NCBI RefSeq assembly: GCF_900109035.1
Contig: NZ_FNYD01000004.1
Span: 186,001-250,000 of the forward strand
Reading direction: 5' to 3'
From: Cribrihabitans marinus
GTDB taxonomy: Bacteria > Pseudomonadota > Alphaproteobacteria > Rhodobacterales > Rhodobacteraceae
Length of the DNA stretch: 64,000 nt
The first letter of the stretch is position 1, and each line of letters opens with the position of its first letter. The notes beneath the pieces were generated by a model. It searched no databases. It had not been told where the DNA came from and saw nothing but the letters and a program-made list of their open reading frames with translations. Shown piece after piece: positions 1 to 9,252 of the stretch. Both the position numbers and the translations under genes were made by a program.

Positions 1-88
1 GCAGCCCCAACGCGCCACCCTCCTCGGGCGTCACCGAGGGGCAGCGGATCAGGTCGGCGGTCAGGCGGACGGCATCACTTCGGGTCAT
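1..88 (-). CDS. dapE: Succinyl-diaminopimelate desuccinylase, N-terminal end only (gene runs off the left edge)
   Basis: Only the first 29 codons are in the window. They read as a DapE-type start with the segment LIRCPSVTPEEGGAL, the family's typical opening. DapE removes succinate from N-succinyl-LL-diaminopimelate in lysine and peptidoglycan-precursor synthesis in the cytoplasm. The ATG ends at 88 and is preceded on the minus strand by GAGGAG at good spacing. dapD, which acts two steps earlier in the pathway, lies at 2291-3118 on the same strand, which supports the call. The metal-binding and catalytic parts lie outside the window. Confidence 0.85.
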   Translation of the reverse strand, partial: MTRSDAVRLTADLIRCPSVTPEEGGALGL

Positions 89-361
89 CGGATCGGGGCT
101 CCTCTTTGTTTGTCGGTTCGGCCACATTTGTGACCAAAAGGCCGCGATGCCAAGGCAAATCCGCCAAAATCGCTCCCGACACGCAACTCGTGTGATACCA
201 ATTCAGAAAAACAAGGACCCGAGGCAGGGTTTCGAGCAAGCAAGCCATGACTGGCTGACTCAAGAGCGCCGTATTGCGGCGCCCGCACGGTATTCGGCAG
301 GCGGATTATTCCGCCCGGCCTGCCCGTGCCCTGCCTTGTGTTGTCATCTGAGGGGCAGGAC
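89..361. other. Intergenic region between dapE and the Hint-domain gene
   Basis: This region carries the divergent upstream sequences of dapE (minus) and the Hint-domain gene (plus). The only structure I see is a small hairpin: GCGCCG at 266-271 pairs with CGGCGC at 277-282 around a five-base loop. No T-run follows it, so it is not an obvious terminator. I see no convincing gene here. Confidence 0.5.
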
Positions 362-1936
362 ATGGCAACAGGCGCCGAACTCGGCTATCAGACCAACGCC
401 AGCGCGACGGCGATGGCGCAGGAGATCTTTGGCAGCGATGTCGAGATCCGCAGCGCCAGTTATACCGGCGACCGCAATTCCTCGGCGATCTATTCCAACG
501 GGGATGCGCTGGCGCCCGGCGCGACGCCCGGCGACAGCGGCGTGATCCTGTCAACGGGGCGCGTGCGCGACTACACCCGCAGCAACGGCGATCCCAACCG
601 GGCAAGCAACACGTCAACCAACACGAGGGGTGAGAACAACAACCCGGACTTCAACGCGGCCGCGGGGACCTCGACCTACGACGCCGCGTATCTCGACGTG
701 ACCTTCGTGCCGACCGGCGACACGATGACGATGCAATTCGTGTTCGCGTCCGAGGAATATCCCGAGTTCCAGAACTCGATCTACCAGGACTTCGTCGGTG
801 TCTGGGTGAATGGCGCGCAGGTCGACATCAGCGTGGGCAACGGCGACATCGACCCCGGCAATGTCAGCAACGGCAGCAACCAGAACCTGTATCAGGACAA
901 CACCGGCGACGCCTTCAACACCGAGATGGACGGCCTGACGATCACCATGACGTTGACCATGAACGTCAACGCCGGGCAAGAGAACACCATCCGGATCGGT
1001 ATCGCGGATGTCTCGGACAGCAGCTATGATTCCAGCCTGCTGATCGCGGCCAACAGCCTTCAAACCGATCTGGTGGCCATCGACGACAGCGCCAACCTGT
1101 TTCCCACCGGGCAGACGACGATCGATGTCACCGCCAACGACATCGACAGCTCGGGCGGAATGCTGACAATCACCCACCTGAACGGACAGGCGGTCAACGC
1201 CGGCGATACCGTCACGCTCAGCACCGGCCAGGTGCTGCAGCTGAACGCCGATGGAACGATCACCGTTTTCGGCGACGGCGATATCGAAGACATCAACTTC
1301 ACCTACACGATCGACAATGGCAGCCAGAGCGATGTCGGTTTCGTCGCCGTCAGCTCGGTGCCGTGCTTTGCCGCGGGCACCCGGATCCTGACCGAGGCGG
1401 GCGAGGCACCGGTCGAAACGCTGCGCGCGGGCGATGCCATCATGACCCGAGACAGCGGCGTGCAGCCGCTGCGCTGGATCGGGCAGCGCAGGGTGGCCGC
1501 GGTCGGGGATTTCGCGCCGATCTGCATCCGGGCCGGCACTTTCGGGGATCACCGGCAGCTGCTGGTCTCGCCGCAGCACAGGGTGCTGGTGCGCGACGGG
1601 CTGGCCGAGCTTCTGTTCGGCGAGGCCGAGGTGCTGGTCGCTGCCAAGGATCTCGTGAACGGCCATTCCGTCACCCGGCGCGAGGGCGGCGAGGTCACCT
1701 ATGTCCACCTGATGTTCGACGCCCACCAGGTCGTCTATTCCGACGGGTTGCCGACCGAAAGCTTCCTGCCGGGGCCGCAGACCTCCAGCCTGTTCGAGCG
1801 CCAGGCGTTGGACGAGATCTGCGCGCTGTTTCCCGAGCTCGACCCGCAGACCGGCGCGGGATACGGGCCGGCGGCCCGCCGCACCCTGCGCAGCTACGAG
1901 GCGCAGCTGCTGGCCACCGCCCAGCACGCCGCTTAG
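362..1936 (+). CDS. Choice-of-anchor L / Hint domain protein, probably cell-surface or secreted
   Basis: The product is about 524 residues. The start at 362 is chosen because GAGGGGCAGG lies just upstream; an in-frame upstream start at 326 lacks a ribosome site. The N-terminal half has the choice-of-anchor L pattern (ILSTGRV, then FVFASEEYPEFQN, then YDSSLLIAAN). A beta-rich linker follows, with a segment resembling a cadherin/VCBS-type repeat (VTANDIDSSGG). The C-terminal half is a Hint_2-type domain beginning PCFAAGTRILTEAGEAPVETL, with the Cys and the GD/TRDSG and SPQHRVLV blocks of intein-like autoprocessing domains. No Sec signal peptide is seen, so export through a type I system is possible but not shown. 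The gene lies opposite to and between the dap genes. The substrate or partner is unknown. Confidence 0.8.
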   Translation: MATGAELGYQTNASATAMAQEIFGSDVEIRSASYTGDRNSSAIYSNGDALAPGATPGDSGVILSTGRVRDYTRSNGDPNRASNTSTNTRGENNNPDFNAAAGTSTYDAAYLDVTFVPTGDTMTMQFVFASEEYPEFQNSIYQDFVGVWVNGAQVDISVGNGDIDPGNVSNGSNQNLYQDNTGDAFNTEMDGLTITMTLTMNVNAGQENTIRIGIADVSDSSYDSSLLIAANSLQTDLVAIDDSANLFPTGQTTIDVTANDIDSSGGMLTITHLNGQAVNAGDTVTLSTGQVLQLNADGTITVFGDGDIEDINFTYTIDNGSQSDVGFVAVSSVPCFAAGTRILTEAGEAPVETLRAGDAIMTRDSGVQPLRWIGQRRVAAVGDFAPICIRAGTFGDHRQLLVSPQHRVLVRDGLAELLFGEAEVLVAAKDLVNGHSVTRREGGEVTYVHLMFDAHQVVYSDGLPTESFLPGPQTSSLFERQALDEICALFPELDPQTGAGYGPAARRTLRSYEAQLLATAQHAA

Positions 1937-2283
1937 GCCTCGGGCGCGTCCTTGTCATAGTAAGGCGTCATCTGCGCCACGATCACCGCGTTCTCGTCCA
2001 GAGCCCGCTGCATCAGCGCGCGTTCCTCGTCGTCGATCTCGTGGCCCTGGTCCTCACGCTCTTCCAGCGTGCCGTATCCGGTCACGTCCAGCGGCGCGGT
2101 ATCGGCATGTTTCAGGATGGCCACCGTCTCGCGCACCGCCTCGGCCTCGTCGATTCCGCTGGCATAGACCATCAGCGCGGCCCCGGTCGCGCCATCGGGC
2201 AGGCCGTCTCCGGCCTTGCGACCGATCTGCACCACAAGGGTGAACACCTGCTGGCGCGAGGGAGTGTCGGTCCTGGTCGCCAC
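1933..2283 (-). CDS. Conserved hypothetical protein downstream of dapD (116 aa)
   Basis: This small acidic cytoplasmic-looking protein has no signal peptide or membrane segment. I do not recognise a named domain. It starts with GTG at 2283, only seven bases after the dapD stop, so it is very likely co-transcribed and perhaps translationally coupled with dapD. Its stop codon overlaps the stop of the convergent Hint-domain gene by four bases. Its position suggests a Rhodobacterales lysine-cluster accessory, but no function can be read from the sequence. Confidence 0.75.
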   Translation of the reverse strand: MATRTDTPSRQQVFTLVVQIGRKAGDGLPDGATGAALMVYASGIDEAEAVRETVAILKHADTAPLDVTGYGTLEEREDQGHEIDDEERALMQRALDENAVIVAQMTPYYDKDAPEA

Positions 2284-2290
2284 CGCGGGA

Positions 2291-3118
2291 TCAGTCGCGC
2301 AGCAATTCGTTGATGCCCGTCTTGGAGCGGGTCCGCTCGTCCACCCGCTTGACGATCACCGCGCAGTAAAGGTTGATGCCGTTCTTGCTGGGCATCGACC
2401 CCGCGACGACCACCGAATAGGGCGGCACCTCGCCATAGGTGACTTCCCCGGTCTCTCGGTCGACGATCTTGGTGGACTTGCCGATGAACACGCCCATGCC
2501 CAGCACCGAGCCCTCGCGCACGATGCAGCCCTCGACCACCTCGGACCGCGCGCCGATGAAGCAATTGTCCTCGATGATCGTAGGGCCGGCCTGCATCGGT
2601 TCCAGCACGCCGCCGATGCCCACGCCGCCCGACAGGTGCACGCCCTTGCCGATCTGCGCGCAGGATCCCACCGTGGCCCAGGTGTCGACCATCGTGCCCT
2701 CGTCCACATAGGCGCCCAGGTTGACGAAACAGGGCATCAGCACCACGCCCGGCGCCACATAGGCGGATTTGCGCACCACGCAGTTGGGCACCGCGCGGAA
2801 CCCGGCATCCTTCCACTGGTTGTCGCCCCAGCCGGCGAACTTGCTGTCCACCTTGTCCCACCAGCCGCCATTCTGCGGCCCGCCGGCCTGGTGTTCCATG
2901 TCCTTGATCCGGAACCCCAGCAGAACCGCCTTCTTGGCCCATTGATTGACATGCCACTGACCGTCATCGCCGCGCTCGGCGACCCGCAGCCGGCCGGAAT
3001 CCAGCGCGTTCAGCGTATCCTCGATCGCCTCGCGGGTTTCACCGGTGGTGGCCGGCGAGATTCCCTCGCGGGCGTCCCATGCGGATTCGATTGCGGCTTC
3101 CAGCTGGGCGTTCGACAT
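2291..3118 (-). CDS. dapD: 2,3,4,5-tetrahydropyridine-2,6-dicarboxylate N-succinyltransferase
   Basis: At 275 residues this matches the usual DapD length. The enzyme transfers succinyl from succinyl-CoA to tetrahydrodipicolinate in diaminopimelate/lysine synthesis. The middle and C-terminal parts show the left-handed beta-helix hexapeptide pattern ([22 protein letters not shown], then [10 protein letters not shown], then [16 protein letters not shown]). The start MSNAQLE at 3118 is preferred over an upstream in-frame codon because it matches the family N-terminus and is preceded by AAAAGGGA. A minus-strand promoter-like sequence lies at 3164-3192. Confidence 0.97.
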   Translation of the reverse strand: MSNAQLEAAIESAWDAREGISPATTGETREAIEDTLNALDSGRLRVAERGDDGQWHVNQWAKKAVLLGFRIKDMEHQAGGPQNGGWWDKVDSKFAGWGDNQWKDAGFRAVPNCVVRKSAYVAPGVVLMPCFVNLGAYVDEGTMVDTWATVGSCAQIGKGVHLSGGVGIGGVLEPMQAGPTIIEDNCFIGARSEVVEGCIVREGSVLGMGVFIGKSTKIVDRETGEVTYGEVPPYSVVVAGSMPSKNGINLYCAVIVKRVDERTRSKTGINELLRD

Positions 3119-3163
3119 GATCTGCGGTCCCTTTTCCTGCGGCGGTGGGCAAAACTGCACCCG

Positions 3164-3192
3164 CCTATAGACCGGCAGGCGCAAACGCGCAA
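3164..3192 (-). promoter_or_regulatory. Candidate sigma-70-type promoter for dapD
   Basis: Read on the minus strand, TTGCGC is followed by a 17-base spacer and TATAGG, about 45 bases before the dapD start codon. The spacing is ideal and the boxes are moderate matches. It was found by eye only. Confidence 0.4.
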
Positions 3193-3312
3193 TCGCAAGT
3201 GGCCGCCTGGCCGCGCTGCCGGATTTCCCGGGCCGGACGCGCTGCGGTCACTGGCCTTGCCGCGCCGAAGGCGATAGCTGTGAGCCGAACCGACACGAGG
3301 AATCCCCGTCTC

Positions 3313-4155
3313 ATGGATGACAGCCGCCACCGCCCGTTCCGCGACGCCCATACCGACCGCAGCACCGCGCGCGAGGTGCCCGACACGCCGCAGACCCGCT
3401 CCCCGGCCTATCGGCTTGCCTTTGCGGACGAGGATTTCCTGTGCCGCGAGGAGTTGCGGCCGGTGCGCCTGCAGCTGGAACTGCTCAAGCCGCAGCTGCT
3501 GCTGGACGAGCACCAGATCGCCTCGACCGTGGTGATGTTCGGCGGCGCGCGGATTCCGGAACCGGCGCAAAAGGACACCGCCCGCACGCAGACGCTGGCC
3601 GATCTGTCGAAATACTACGAGGAGGCGCGGGAATTCGCCCGGCTGATGACGCGGAAATCTGTTTCCAGCGGGCACCGCGAGAACGTGATCGTGACCGGCG
3701 GCGGGCCGGGCGTGATGGAGGCCGGCAATCGCGGCGCGCAGGAGGCGGGCGGCGTGTCGATCGGGCTCAACATCGTTCTGCCGCATGAGCAGGCCCCGAA
3801 CGAATACGTGACGCCCGACCTGGCCTTCAATTTCCACTACTTCGCGATCCGCAAGATGCATTTCCTGATGCGCGCGCGGGCGATCACGATCTTCCCGGGC
3901 GGGTTCGGCACGATGGACGAGCTGTTCGAGTCGCTGACCCTGATCCAGACCGGCCGCATGGGCCGGGTGCCGTTCCTTCTGTTCGGGCGCGAGTTCTGGG
4001 AGCGTGTGATCGACTGGGCGGCGCTGGCCGATGCGGGCACGATCTCGGAACAGGATCTGGACTTGTTCCGCTATGTCGACACCGCGCAGGAAGCGGTCGA
4101 CCTGATCGACAACTGGGGCCCCGCCGCGCCGCGCGACGAGATCCCGGACCGATGA
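3313..4155 (+). CDS. LOG family protein (putative nucleotide 5'-monophosphate nucleosidase)
   Basis: This 280-residue protein has the LOG/TIGR00730 hallmark PGGFGTMDELFE and a Rossmann-like start (VVMFGGARIP). The segment VTGGGPGVMEAGNRGAQEAGG is the expected nucleotide-binding region. Related proteins hydrolyse nucleoside monophosphates to base plus ribose-5-phosphate (LOG, PpnN). The N-terminus, about 80 residues before the Rossmann fold, is longer than in plant LOG enzymes and resembles the larger bacterial subgroup. The ATG at 3313 is supported by ACGAGGAA upstream. The exact substrate cannot be told from the sequence. Confidence 0.88.
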   Translation: MDDSRHRPFRDAHTDRSTAREVPDTPQTRSPAYRLAFADEDFLCREELRPVRLQLELLKPQLLLDEHQIASTVVMFGGARIPEPAQKDTARTQTLADLSKYYEEAREFARLMTRKSVSSGHRENVIVTGGGPGVMEAGNRGAQEAGGVSIGLNIVLPHEQAPNEYVTPDLAFNFHYFAIRKMHFLMRARAITIFPGGFGTMDELFESLTLIQTGRMGRVPFLLFGREFWERVIDWAALADAGTISEQDLDLFRYVDTAQEAVDLIDNWGPAAPRDEIPDR

Positions 4156-4162
4156 TCGGGCG

Positions 4163-4375
4163 TCAGGCGCCGAGGTCGGCGGGCAGGATGCCCAGCGCGG
4201 TGCCCTGCGGCAGTTTGGTCACCATGCGGGTGCCGGCTACGTCCTGGATGCCATAACCATAGCCCGCGAGCCGGAACTCCAGTTCGCGCGCGCTGAGCGC
4301 CTTGGACTGTTCGCGTTGGATCAGGGCCAGAATGGCCGGATCCACCTGCGGCCTGCCGAATTCACCATAAGTCAT
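4163..4375 (-). CDS. Small conserved hypothetical protein (70 aa)
   Basis: This is a complete short reading frame with a good ribosome site (GAGGGGA six bases before ATG at 4375) and no membrane segment. The N-terminal half (residues about 11-40) looks alpha-helical with the pattern ILALIQREQSKALSARELEF. It ends just after the LOG gene in the opposite orientation. I do not recognise a family. The ribosome site and high-GC codon pattern make it a likely real gene. Confidence 0.6.
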   Translation of the reverse strand: MTYGEFGRPQVDPAILALIQREQSKALSARELEFRLAGYGYGIQDVAGTRMVTKLPQGTALGILPADLGA

Positions 4376-4491
4376 CGCAATCCCCTCAACCTGTTTGTTG
4401 ATGATTGCGAAATTGACTGTTGAACAGGGCGGAATTTGCCCCGGTTTGGGGAGAATTCAAGACCGAATTGCGACCAAGTGGCCGGGCCGAC

Positions 4492-4878
4492 TCACTTGGT
4501 CTTGTCTGCCCGCAACGTCTTGAACACGTAGACCGGCAGCAGCACACCGGCTATCAGCGCGCCCAGCCAGACCAGCAGCGTGGCCGCCAGCAGGTTCGCG
4601 ATGCCCCCGACAGTAAAGCCCGCGACCAGCAGGTTGGTGACGATCAGCCCGACGAAGACCACCGCCAGCGCCACACCGCCGCGCAGGGCCGGCAAGTTGC
4701 GCTCACTCAGCCGCGTGACCAGCGGATCGGCGATGACCTGCACCACGGTAAAGATCACCACGACGATCAGCAGCGACAACGCCTGGATCGAAAACCCGTC
4801 CAGCAGCAGCGCGGCCAGCAACAACCCGACCGCGTTGGCGATCAGAAGGGCGACAATCGTGAGAAGACGATGGGACAT
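4492..4878 (-). CDS. Small four-helix membrane protein, holin-superfamily-IV-like
   Basis: The product is 128 residues with four hydrophobic helices separated by short loops, ending in a lysine-rich cytoplasmic tail (FKTLRADKTK). The arrangement resembles the PF04020-type membrane proteins annotated as phage holin superfamily IV, which in most bacteria are ordinary chromosomal membrane proteins. The start at 4878 is chosen over 4896 because AAGGACG lies nine bases before it. No phage genes are nearby, so a lysis role is not implied. The family call is tentative. Confidence 0.65.
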   Translation of the reverse strand: MSHRLLTIVALLIANAVGLLLAALLLDGFSIQALSLLIVVVIFTVVQVIADPLVTRLSERNLPALRGGVALAVVFVGLIVTNLLVAGFTVGGIANLLAATLLVWLGALIAGVLLPVYVFKTLRADKTK

Positions 4879-4959
4879 CGGCGGCGTCCTTTCCATTGGT
4901 CCTGCGGTTGCAAAAAAGACCTTAGCCCGTCACCGGGACGGGTTCACGCGCAAAAAGCA

Positions 4960-6141
4960 TCAAAGACCGGCATCGGCCTCGATCTGGCGCCGCGACTTGC
5001 GCGCCCGCTCGGTGGCCGATTTAAGCTGCCCGCAGGCGGCCATGATATCTTCGCCCCGCGGTGTGCGGATGGGCGAGGCATAGCCGGCCTTGTAGATGAT
5101 GTCGGCGAACGCCCGGATCCGGTTGTTCGAGCTGCGCTTGTACGGCGCGCCGGGCCATTCGTTGAACGGGATCAGGTTGATCTTGGCCGGGATCCCGTGC
5201 TCGCGGATCAGACCGATCAGGCGTCGGGCATCCTCGTCGCTGTCGTTCACCCCGTCCAGCATCACGTATTCAAAGGTGATGCGCTCGGAATTGCTGACCT
5301 TGGGATAGGCGGCCAGCGCCTGCAGCAGCGTGTCGATGTTCCAGCGCTTGTTGATCGGCACCAGGACGTTGCGCACTTCGTCGGTGGTGGCGTGGAACGA
5401 CACCGCCAGCTGGCAGCCGATCTCCTCGGCCGTGCGCGCGATCTCGGGCACCACCCCCGAGGTCGACAGCGTGATCCGCCGCCGACTGAGCGAGATGCCC
5501 TCGGGATCCATCGCGATCTTCATCGCGTCGCGCACATTCTCGAAATTGTAGAGCGGCTCGCCCATGCCCATCAGCACGATATTGCTCAGCAGGCGGGTCT
5601 CGTCCTTGGGCTGGCCGGGCACCGGCCACTCGCCCAGATCGTCGCGCGCCATCATGATCTGCCCGACGATTTCCGCCGCCGTCAGGTTGCGCACCAGCTT
5701 CTGCGTGCCGGTGTGGCAGAAGGTGCAGGTCAGCGTGCAGCCCACCTGGCTGCTGACGCAGAGCGTGCCGCGATCCTCTTCCGGAATATAGACCACCTCG
5801 ACCTCGTGCCCGCCGGCGATCCGGACCAGGTATTTCCGCGTGCCGTCCAGCGAGACCTGCCGGGACACCATGTCCGGAATGGCGATGGTGAAATGTTGGT
5901 CCAGCAGCGCGCGATAGCCCTTGGCCAAGTTGGTCATCGCCGAGAAGTCGCGCACGCCCCATTGATAGATCCACTGCCAGATCTGCCCTGTGCGCATTCG
6001 CGCCTGTTTCTCGGGCGTACCGCAGTCGATCAGCGCCTGGCGCATCTGATCGCGGGTCAGCCCGACGAGGTTCGCCTTTCCCTCGGCCGGTTGCCGGGGA
6101 AGGGTCAGGACATCTTGGGTGATCGGCGCTTTCGCGGACAT
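4960..6141 (-). CDS. rlmN: 23S rRNA (adenine-2503-C2)-methyltransferase / tRNA A37 methyltransferase, radical SAM
   Basis: RlmN methylates C2 of A2503 in 23S rRNA and A37 in some tRNAs. The 393-residue length fits. The radical-SAM cysteine motif CTLTCTFC follows SSQVG. Family signatures [37 protein letters not shown] and [14 protein letters not shown] are present in order. LIPFNEWPG and the C-terminal [14 protein letters not shown], which carries the mechanistic second cysteine, follow. The protein appears full length and intact. Confidence 0.97.
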   Translation of the reverse strand: MSAKAPITQDVLTLPRQPAEGKANLVGLTRDQMRQALIDCGTPEKQARMRTGQIWQWIYQWGVRDFSAMTNLAKGYRALLDQHFTIAIPDMVSRQVSLDGTRKYLVRIAGGHEVEVVYIPEEDRGTLCVSSQVGCTLTCTFCHTGTQKLVRNLTAAEIVGQIMMARDDLGEWPVPGQPKDETRLLSNIVLMGMGEPLYNFENVRDAMKIAMDPEGISLSRRRITLSTSGVVPEIARTAEEIGCQLAVSFHATTDEVRNVLVPINKRWNIDTLLQALAAYPKVSNSERITFEYVMLDGVNDSDEDARRLIGLIREHGIPAKINLIPFNEWPGAPYKRSSNNRIRAFADIIYKAGYASPIRTPRGEDIMAACGQLKSATERARKSRRQIEADAGL

Positions 6142-6247
6142 GACGGGCTCGGATTCTGGTCTGTGGATGCGCCTCTATACAGGGACTGCCGCCATGTGCC
6201 AAGGCACTGCGAAGGACCCGCCGCGAACGGCGGGCCCGCGTCGGAGG

Positions 6248-6817
6248 TCATTCGGCGGCCATGCGCGGCGGGGCCCAGTCGAATTTCTGGAACCCCGCAT
6301 CCACAGGTGTCTGGAACACCGCGTTGGTGTAGTTCGACATGACCTTCTGCGCAAAGATCATGATGACATCCAGCATCGCGCGTTCGCCAAATCCGGCGGA
6401 CCGGAAATCCGCGATTGCCCCGGCGCTGGGACGGCCATGTGTGTCCCGCAGGGCAAGGGCGAACCGGCGCAGGGCCTCCAGCCGTTCGGACGGCAAAGGC
6501 GTTTCGTCCCGCAACGCCGAGATGATGGCCTCGTCGATGTCCTCGGTCCTGGCGATGGCAGTATGGGCCGGGACGCAATAATGGCACTCGTTGGCGACGT
6601 TGACCGTCATCCAGACCACCGTGCGTTCTTCGGGCGTGAACGCGGTATGTTCGACCGCCAGCGCGTGCAGGTGCTGGTAGGCATCCAGCAGCGCCGGGCT
6701 GGTCGCCATGACGCCGTGCAGGTTGGGGACGCGCCCGAAGGCCTCGACCGACTTCTCCAGAAGGGGTTTCGACGCCGCAGGGGCGGTCTCTTGCGTATGG
6801 ATCGTTGGCTCGGCCAT
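6248..6817 (-). CDS. Carboxymuconolactone decarboxylase / AhpD-like family protein
   Basis: This 189-residue, all-helical protein has the AhpD-type redox pair CHYC (Cys78, Cys81) followed by His85. This arrangement is typical of peroxidase-related alkylhydroperoxidase-D folds. The downstream stretch of small helices (DIDEAIISALRDETPL) also fits. The start at 6817 is chosen because AAAGGA sits eight bases upstream; the nearby ATG at 6826 would overlap that site. A role in peroxide or thiol metabolism is inferred; the true substrate is unknown. Confidence 0.85.
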   Translation of the reverse strand: MAEPTIHTQETAPAASKPLLEKSVEAFGRVPNLHGVMATSPALLDAYQHLHALAVEHTAFTPEERTVVWMTVNVANECHYCVPAHTAIARTEDIDEAIISALRDETPLPSERLEALRRFALALRDTHGRPSAGAIADFRSAGFGERAMLDVIMIFAQKVMSNYTNAVFQTPVDAGFQKFDWAPPRMAAE

Positions 6818-6985
6818 GTCTGACATCCTTTCGCTTCGGTTCACTCAACCTCAGCTAGGAAGCCGTCCGGGCGGCGCAAACCCGGACATGCGCAGACGCC
6901 CGTGTGCGGATGCGCGCAGGCCGTCACGCGGAGGTGACGGCCGACAAGCGGGTTTGACCGGGATCCGACAGGCCGGGGCCGACGG

Positions 6986-7516
6986 CTATTCGCCGCAGCG
7001 CTTCTCGGCGTCCTCGAAAGAGGCGGTGAACCCCAGAAGCGAGAACGTGTCCTGTGTCTGGGTGCCACGCGAGGACCGCGCGGTCAGAACGGCATCGGTC
7101 CCGCGCTTGAGGGCGGTGATGATCTTGGCATCATCCGCCTCGGTCGCGGGCCAGGCCCATTCGCCCTCGGTGAACAGCTCGAACTCGGTGCCGCCGACAT
7201 TGACGTTCACGGTCGAGCCCTCGGCAAAGGGATAGCCGCCAGTGAAGGTCACCTGCCCCTGCACATCCGCCTTGGGCCGGAAGAACACCATCAACAGGAT
7301 GTCGCCCCGCCGCACCGCGACAACGCGCCCGTCCCGGGTGTTCACGGTCTTCTCGGGCGCAGCCACGATCCAGCACTCGCGCGGGTTTTCACCCTCGAAG
7401 ACGCTCCAGGCCACATTTGCGGCCACCCGGTTGCTGCTCTGTTCCTGAGACGCCGCGGCGCTGGCCAGCCCGACCAGACACAGGCCCGCGATCGCGCGGA
7501 CGAGTTTCAATCGCAT
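6986..7516 (-). CDS. Invasion-associated locus B (IalB) family periplasmic protein
   Basis: The protein has 176 residues with a clear Sec signal peptide (LVRAIAGLCLVGLASAAAS, cleaved near residue 23). The mature part shows the IalB pattern (VAWSVFEGENPRECWIVAAP, then RRGDILLMVFFRP, then FTGGYPFAEGS). The Cys in ECW and another near the C-terminus (KRCGE) probably form a disulfide. The family is named from Bartonella, but in free-living alphaproteobacteria it is a common periplasmic protein of unknown role. It should not be read as a virulence factor. Confidence 0.88.
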   Translation of the reverse strand: MRLKLVRAIAGLCLVGLASAAASQEQSSNRVAANVAWSVFEGENPRECWIVAAPEKTVNTRDGRVVAVRRGDILLMVFFRPKADVQGQVTFTGGYPFAEGSTVNVNVGGTEFELFTEGEWAWPATEADDAKIITALKRGTDAVLTARSSRGTQTQDTFSLLGFTASFEDAEKRCGE

Positions 7517-7689
7517 TTGTCCAGCTCTCCTAGACTTTTCTTACCTCAAATCCGGCGATGCGTGCAGGGCTTGCCCCCCTGTCTGGTTCGCGCATCCCCG
7601 TGTTGCCGACATACGCACATTAGCCTAACTTCCGCCACGGGCGAAAGAGCGATTGGCGGGAAATCGCCAAGAAACGAAAAGGTTTTTCG

Positions 7690-8691
7690 ATGTCACAACC
7701 GGTTCCGATGGTCGAAGTCTGGCGCGGCTCCCTGCTTGAGAGCGTTCACGCCGGCCACGCGGTGATCTGCGACGACAGCGGCCAGATCGTGCGCAGCTGG
7801 GGCGATCCGGAGGCGGTGATCTATCCGCGCTCGTCCGTGAAGATGATCCAGGGCCTGCCCCTGATCACCTCGGGGGCGGCGGCCAAGTTCGGCCTCGGGC
7901 CGGATCACCTGGCGCTGGCCTGCGCCTCGCATAGCGGTGCCGCGATCCATACCGACCGGGTCCGGGCGTGGCTGGATCACCTTGGGCTGGGCGACGACGA
8001 TTTCCGCTGCGGCCCGCAGGTGCCCGATGACCGCGCGGCGCGCGAGGCGCTGATCCGGGCGCATGAAACCCCTTGCCAGGTGCACAACAACTGCTCGGGC
8101 AAGCATGCGGGCTTCCTCACTCTGGCGCAACACATGGGCGCGGGCCCGGAATATGTCGAGATCGACCATCCTGTGCAGCAGGCCTGCCGCGCCGCCTTCG
8201 AGGAAGCCACCGGCGAGACCAGCCCGACCTATGGTATCGACGGATGCTCGGCCCCCAACTTCGCCGGGTCGCTGCGCGGGATCGCACGGGCGATGGCCTG
8301 GTTCGCCTCGGCCCGCGACCGGTCGGACCGCGCCAGTCTGGCCGCGGTCGACCTCTACGCGGCGATGACCGCGCATCCAGAACTGGTGGCCGGTGAGCGG
8401 CGGGCCTGCACCGAATTGATGCGCGCCATGGGCGGCGCCGCGGCGATCAAGACAGGGGCCGAGGGCGTCTTTGTCGCCATCCTGCCCGAACGCCGGCTCG
8501 GTGTGGCGCTCAAGATCGCCGATGGCGCCACCCGCGCCAGCAACTGCGCCATCGCCGCGATCCTGGTCGAGCTCGGCGTGCTCGACCCCGACCACCCGGC
8601 GGCGCAGAAATTCATGGCCGCGCCGGTCCGGAGCCGGCGCGGTGCGGTGTGCGGTCAGATCCGTCCCGCCTCGGGGCTGGCCGCGGCCTGA
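7690..8691 (+). CDS. Asparaginase, Rhizobium AnsA/ReAII type
   Basis: The 333-residue length and motifs match the PF06089 asparaginases, unrelated to the E. coli enzymes: SSVKMIQGLPL, CASHSGAAIHTDRV, NNCSGKHAGFL and GIDGCSAPNF. The Ser-x-x-Lys in SSVKM and the cysteines of the CSGKH and GIDGCSAP blocks correspond to the catalytic and zinc-site regions of the Rhizobium etli enzyme. It would hydrolyse asparagine to aspartate and ammonia. No signal peptide is seen, so it is cytoplasmic. The ribosome site is weak (AAAAGG). Confidence 0.92.
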   Translation: MSQPVPMVEVWRGSLLESVHAGHAVICDDSGQIVRSWGDPEAVIYPRSSVKMIQGLPLITSGAAAKFGLGPDHLALACASHSGAAIHTDRVRAWLDHLGLGDDDFRCGPQVPDDRAAREALIRAHETPCQVHNNCSGKHAGFLTLAQHMGAGPEYVEIDHPVQQACRAAFEEATGETSPTYGIDGCSAPNFAGSLRGIARAMAWFASARDRSDRASLAAVDLYAAMTAHPELVAGERRACTELMRAMGGAAAIKTGAEGVFVAILPERRLGVALKIADGATRASNCAIAAILVELGVLDPDHPAAQKFMAAPVRSRRGAVCGQIRPASGLAAA

Positions 8692-8715
8692 GCCGCCAGG
8701 CCTCGGCCGCACCAC

Positions 8716-9030
8716 TCACATTTCCAGAATTTCCGCCACCTCGATGCTGCCGCTGCCGTCGGCCACCATCGGGCAGCCGCCGGCCATTTCGGTCGCGGCC
8801 TCGATCGTCTCTGCGCTCACGACCGAGTAGCCCGACACCGGATTCGCCCCGCCATCATCGGTGACACCCGACCGGCTGACCGTCTTGGACATCCCGACCG
8901 GGTTGCCGGCCTCGACCACCGCATCCCCCATGCTCTCGAACCAGGCCATCCAGGCCGCCATGGACTTTTCGCCCTCTTCGGGCGTGTCGGGCTTCTTGCC
9001 GCCGTGATAGACATAGATGAACTGTGGCAT
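8716..9030 (-). CDS. YciI/DGPF-like small protein
   Basis: This 104-residue protein opens MPQFIYVYHGG and ends with a ferredoxin-like strand pattern. The Gly-rich GVTDDGGANPVSGYSVV segment resembles the DGPF/YCII-related fold. It has a good ribosome site (GGGAGAA). Members are often paired with ECF sigma factors, but none is adjacent here. It lies convergent to the asparaginase gene. The molecular role is unknown. Confidence 0.75.
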   Translation of the reverse strand: MPQFIYVYHGGKKPDTPEEGEKSMAAWMAWFESMGDAVVEAGNPVGMSKTVSRSGVTDDGGANPVSGYSVVSAETIEAATEMAGGCPMVADGSGSIEVAEILEM

Positions 9031-9252
9031 TGCGCATTCTCCCTGTGCCGCCGGATTTCCCGGCCGTCGACATCATACATCATTCGCCCGACTTTCCGAC
9101 AGACATGCCCCACGGCCAGACGCTCTGGCGCGTCGGGGCCTAGGCAATATTTGTTTACGCAGGGTAAATGTTGAATAGACAGAACAACGGAGTCTCAGCT
9201 AAGCTGTCCAGACATATTCGTTTTTGACTTATTCGTTTGCTGGAGAGATCTC

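Noticed and set aside
614-1927. Long minus-strand frame opposite the Hint-domain gene
   Set aside because: It lacks recognisable motifs, and the plus-strand frame has clear anchor-L and Hint motifs.
6986-7516. A virulence factor, from the IalB family name
   Set aside because: IalB-family proteins are common in free-living marine and soil alphaproteobacteria, and nothing around the gene suggests pathogenesis.
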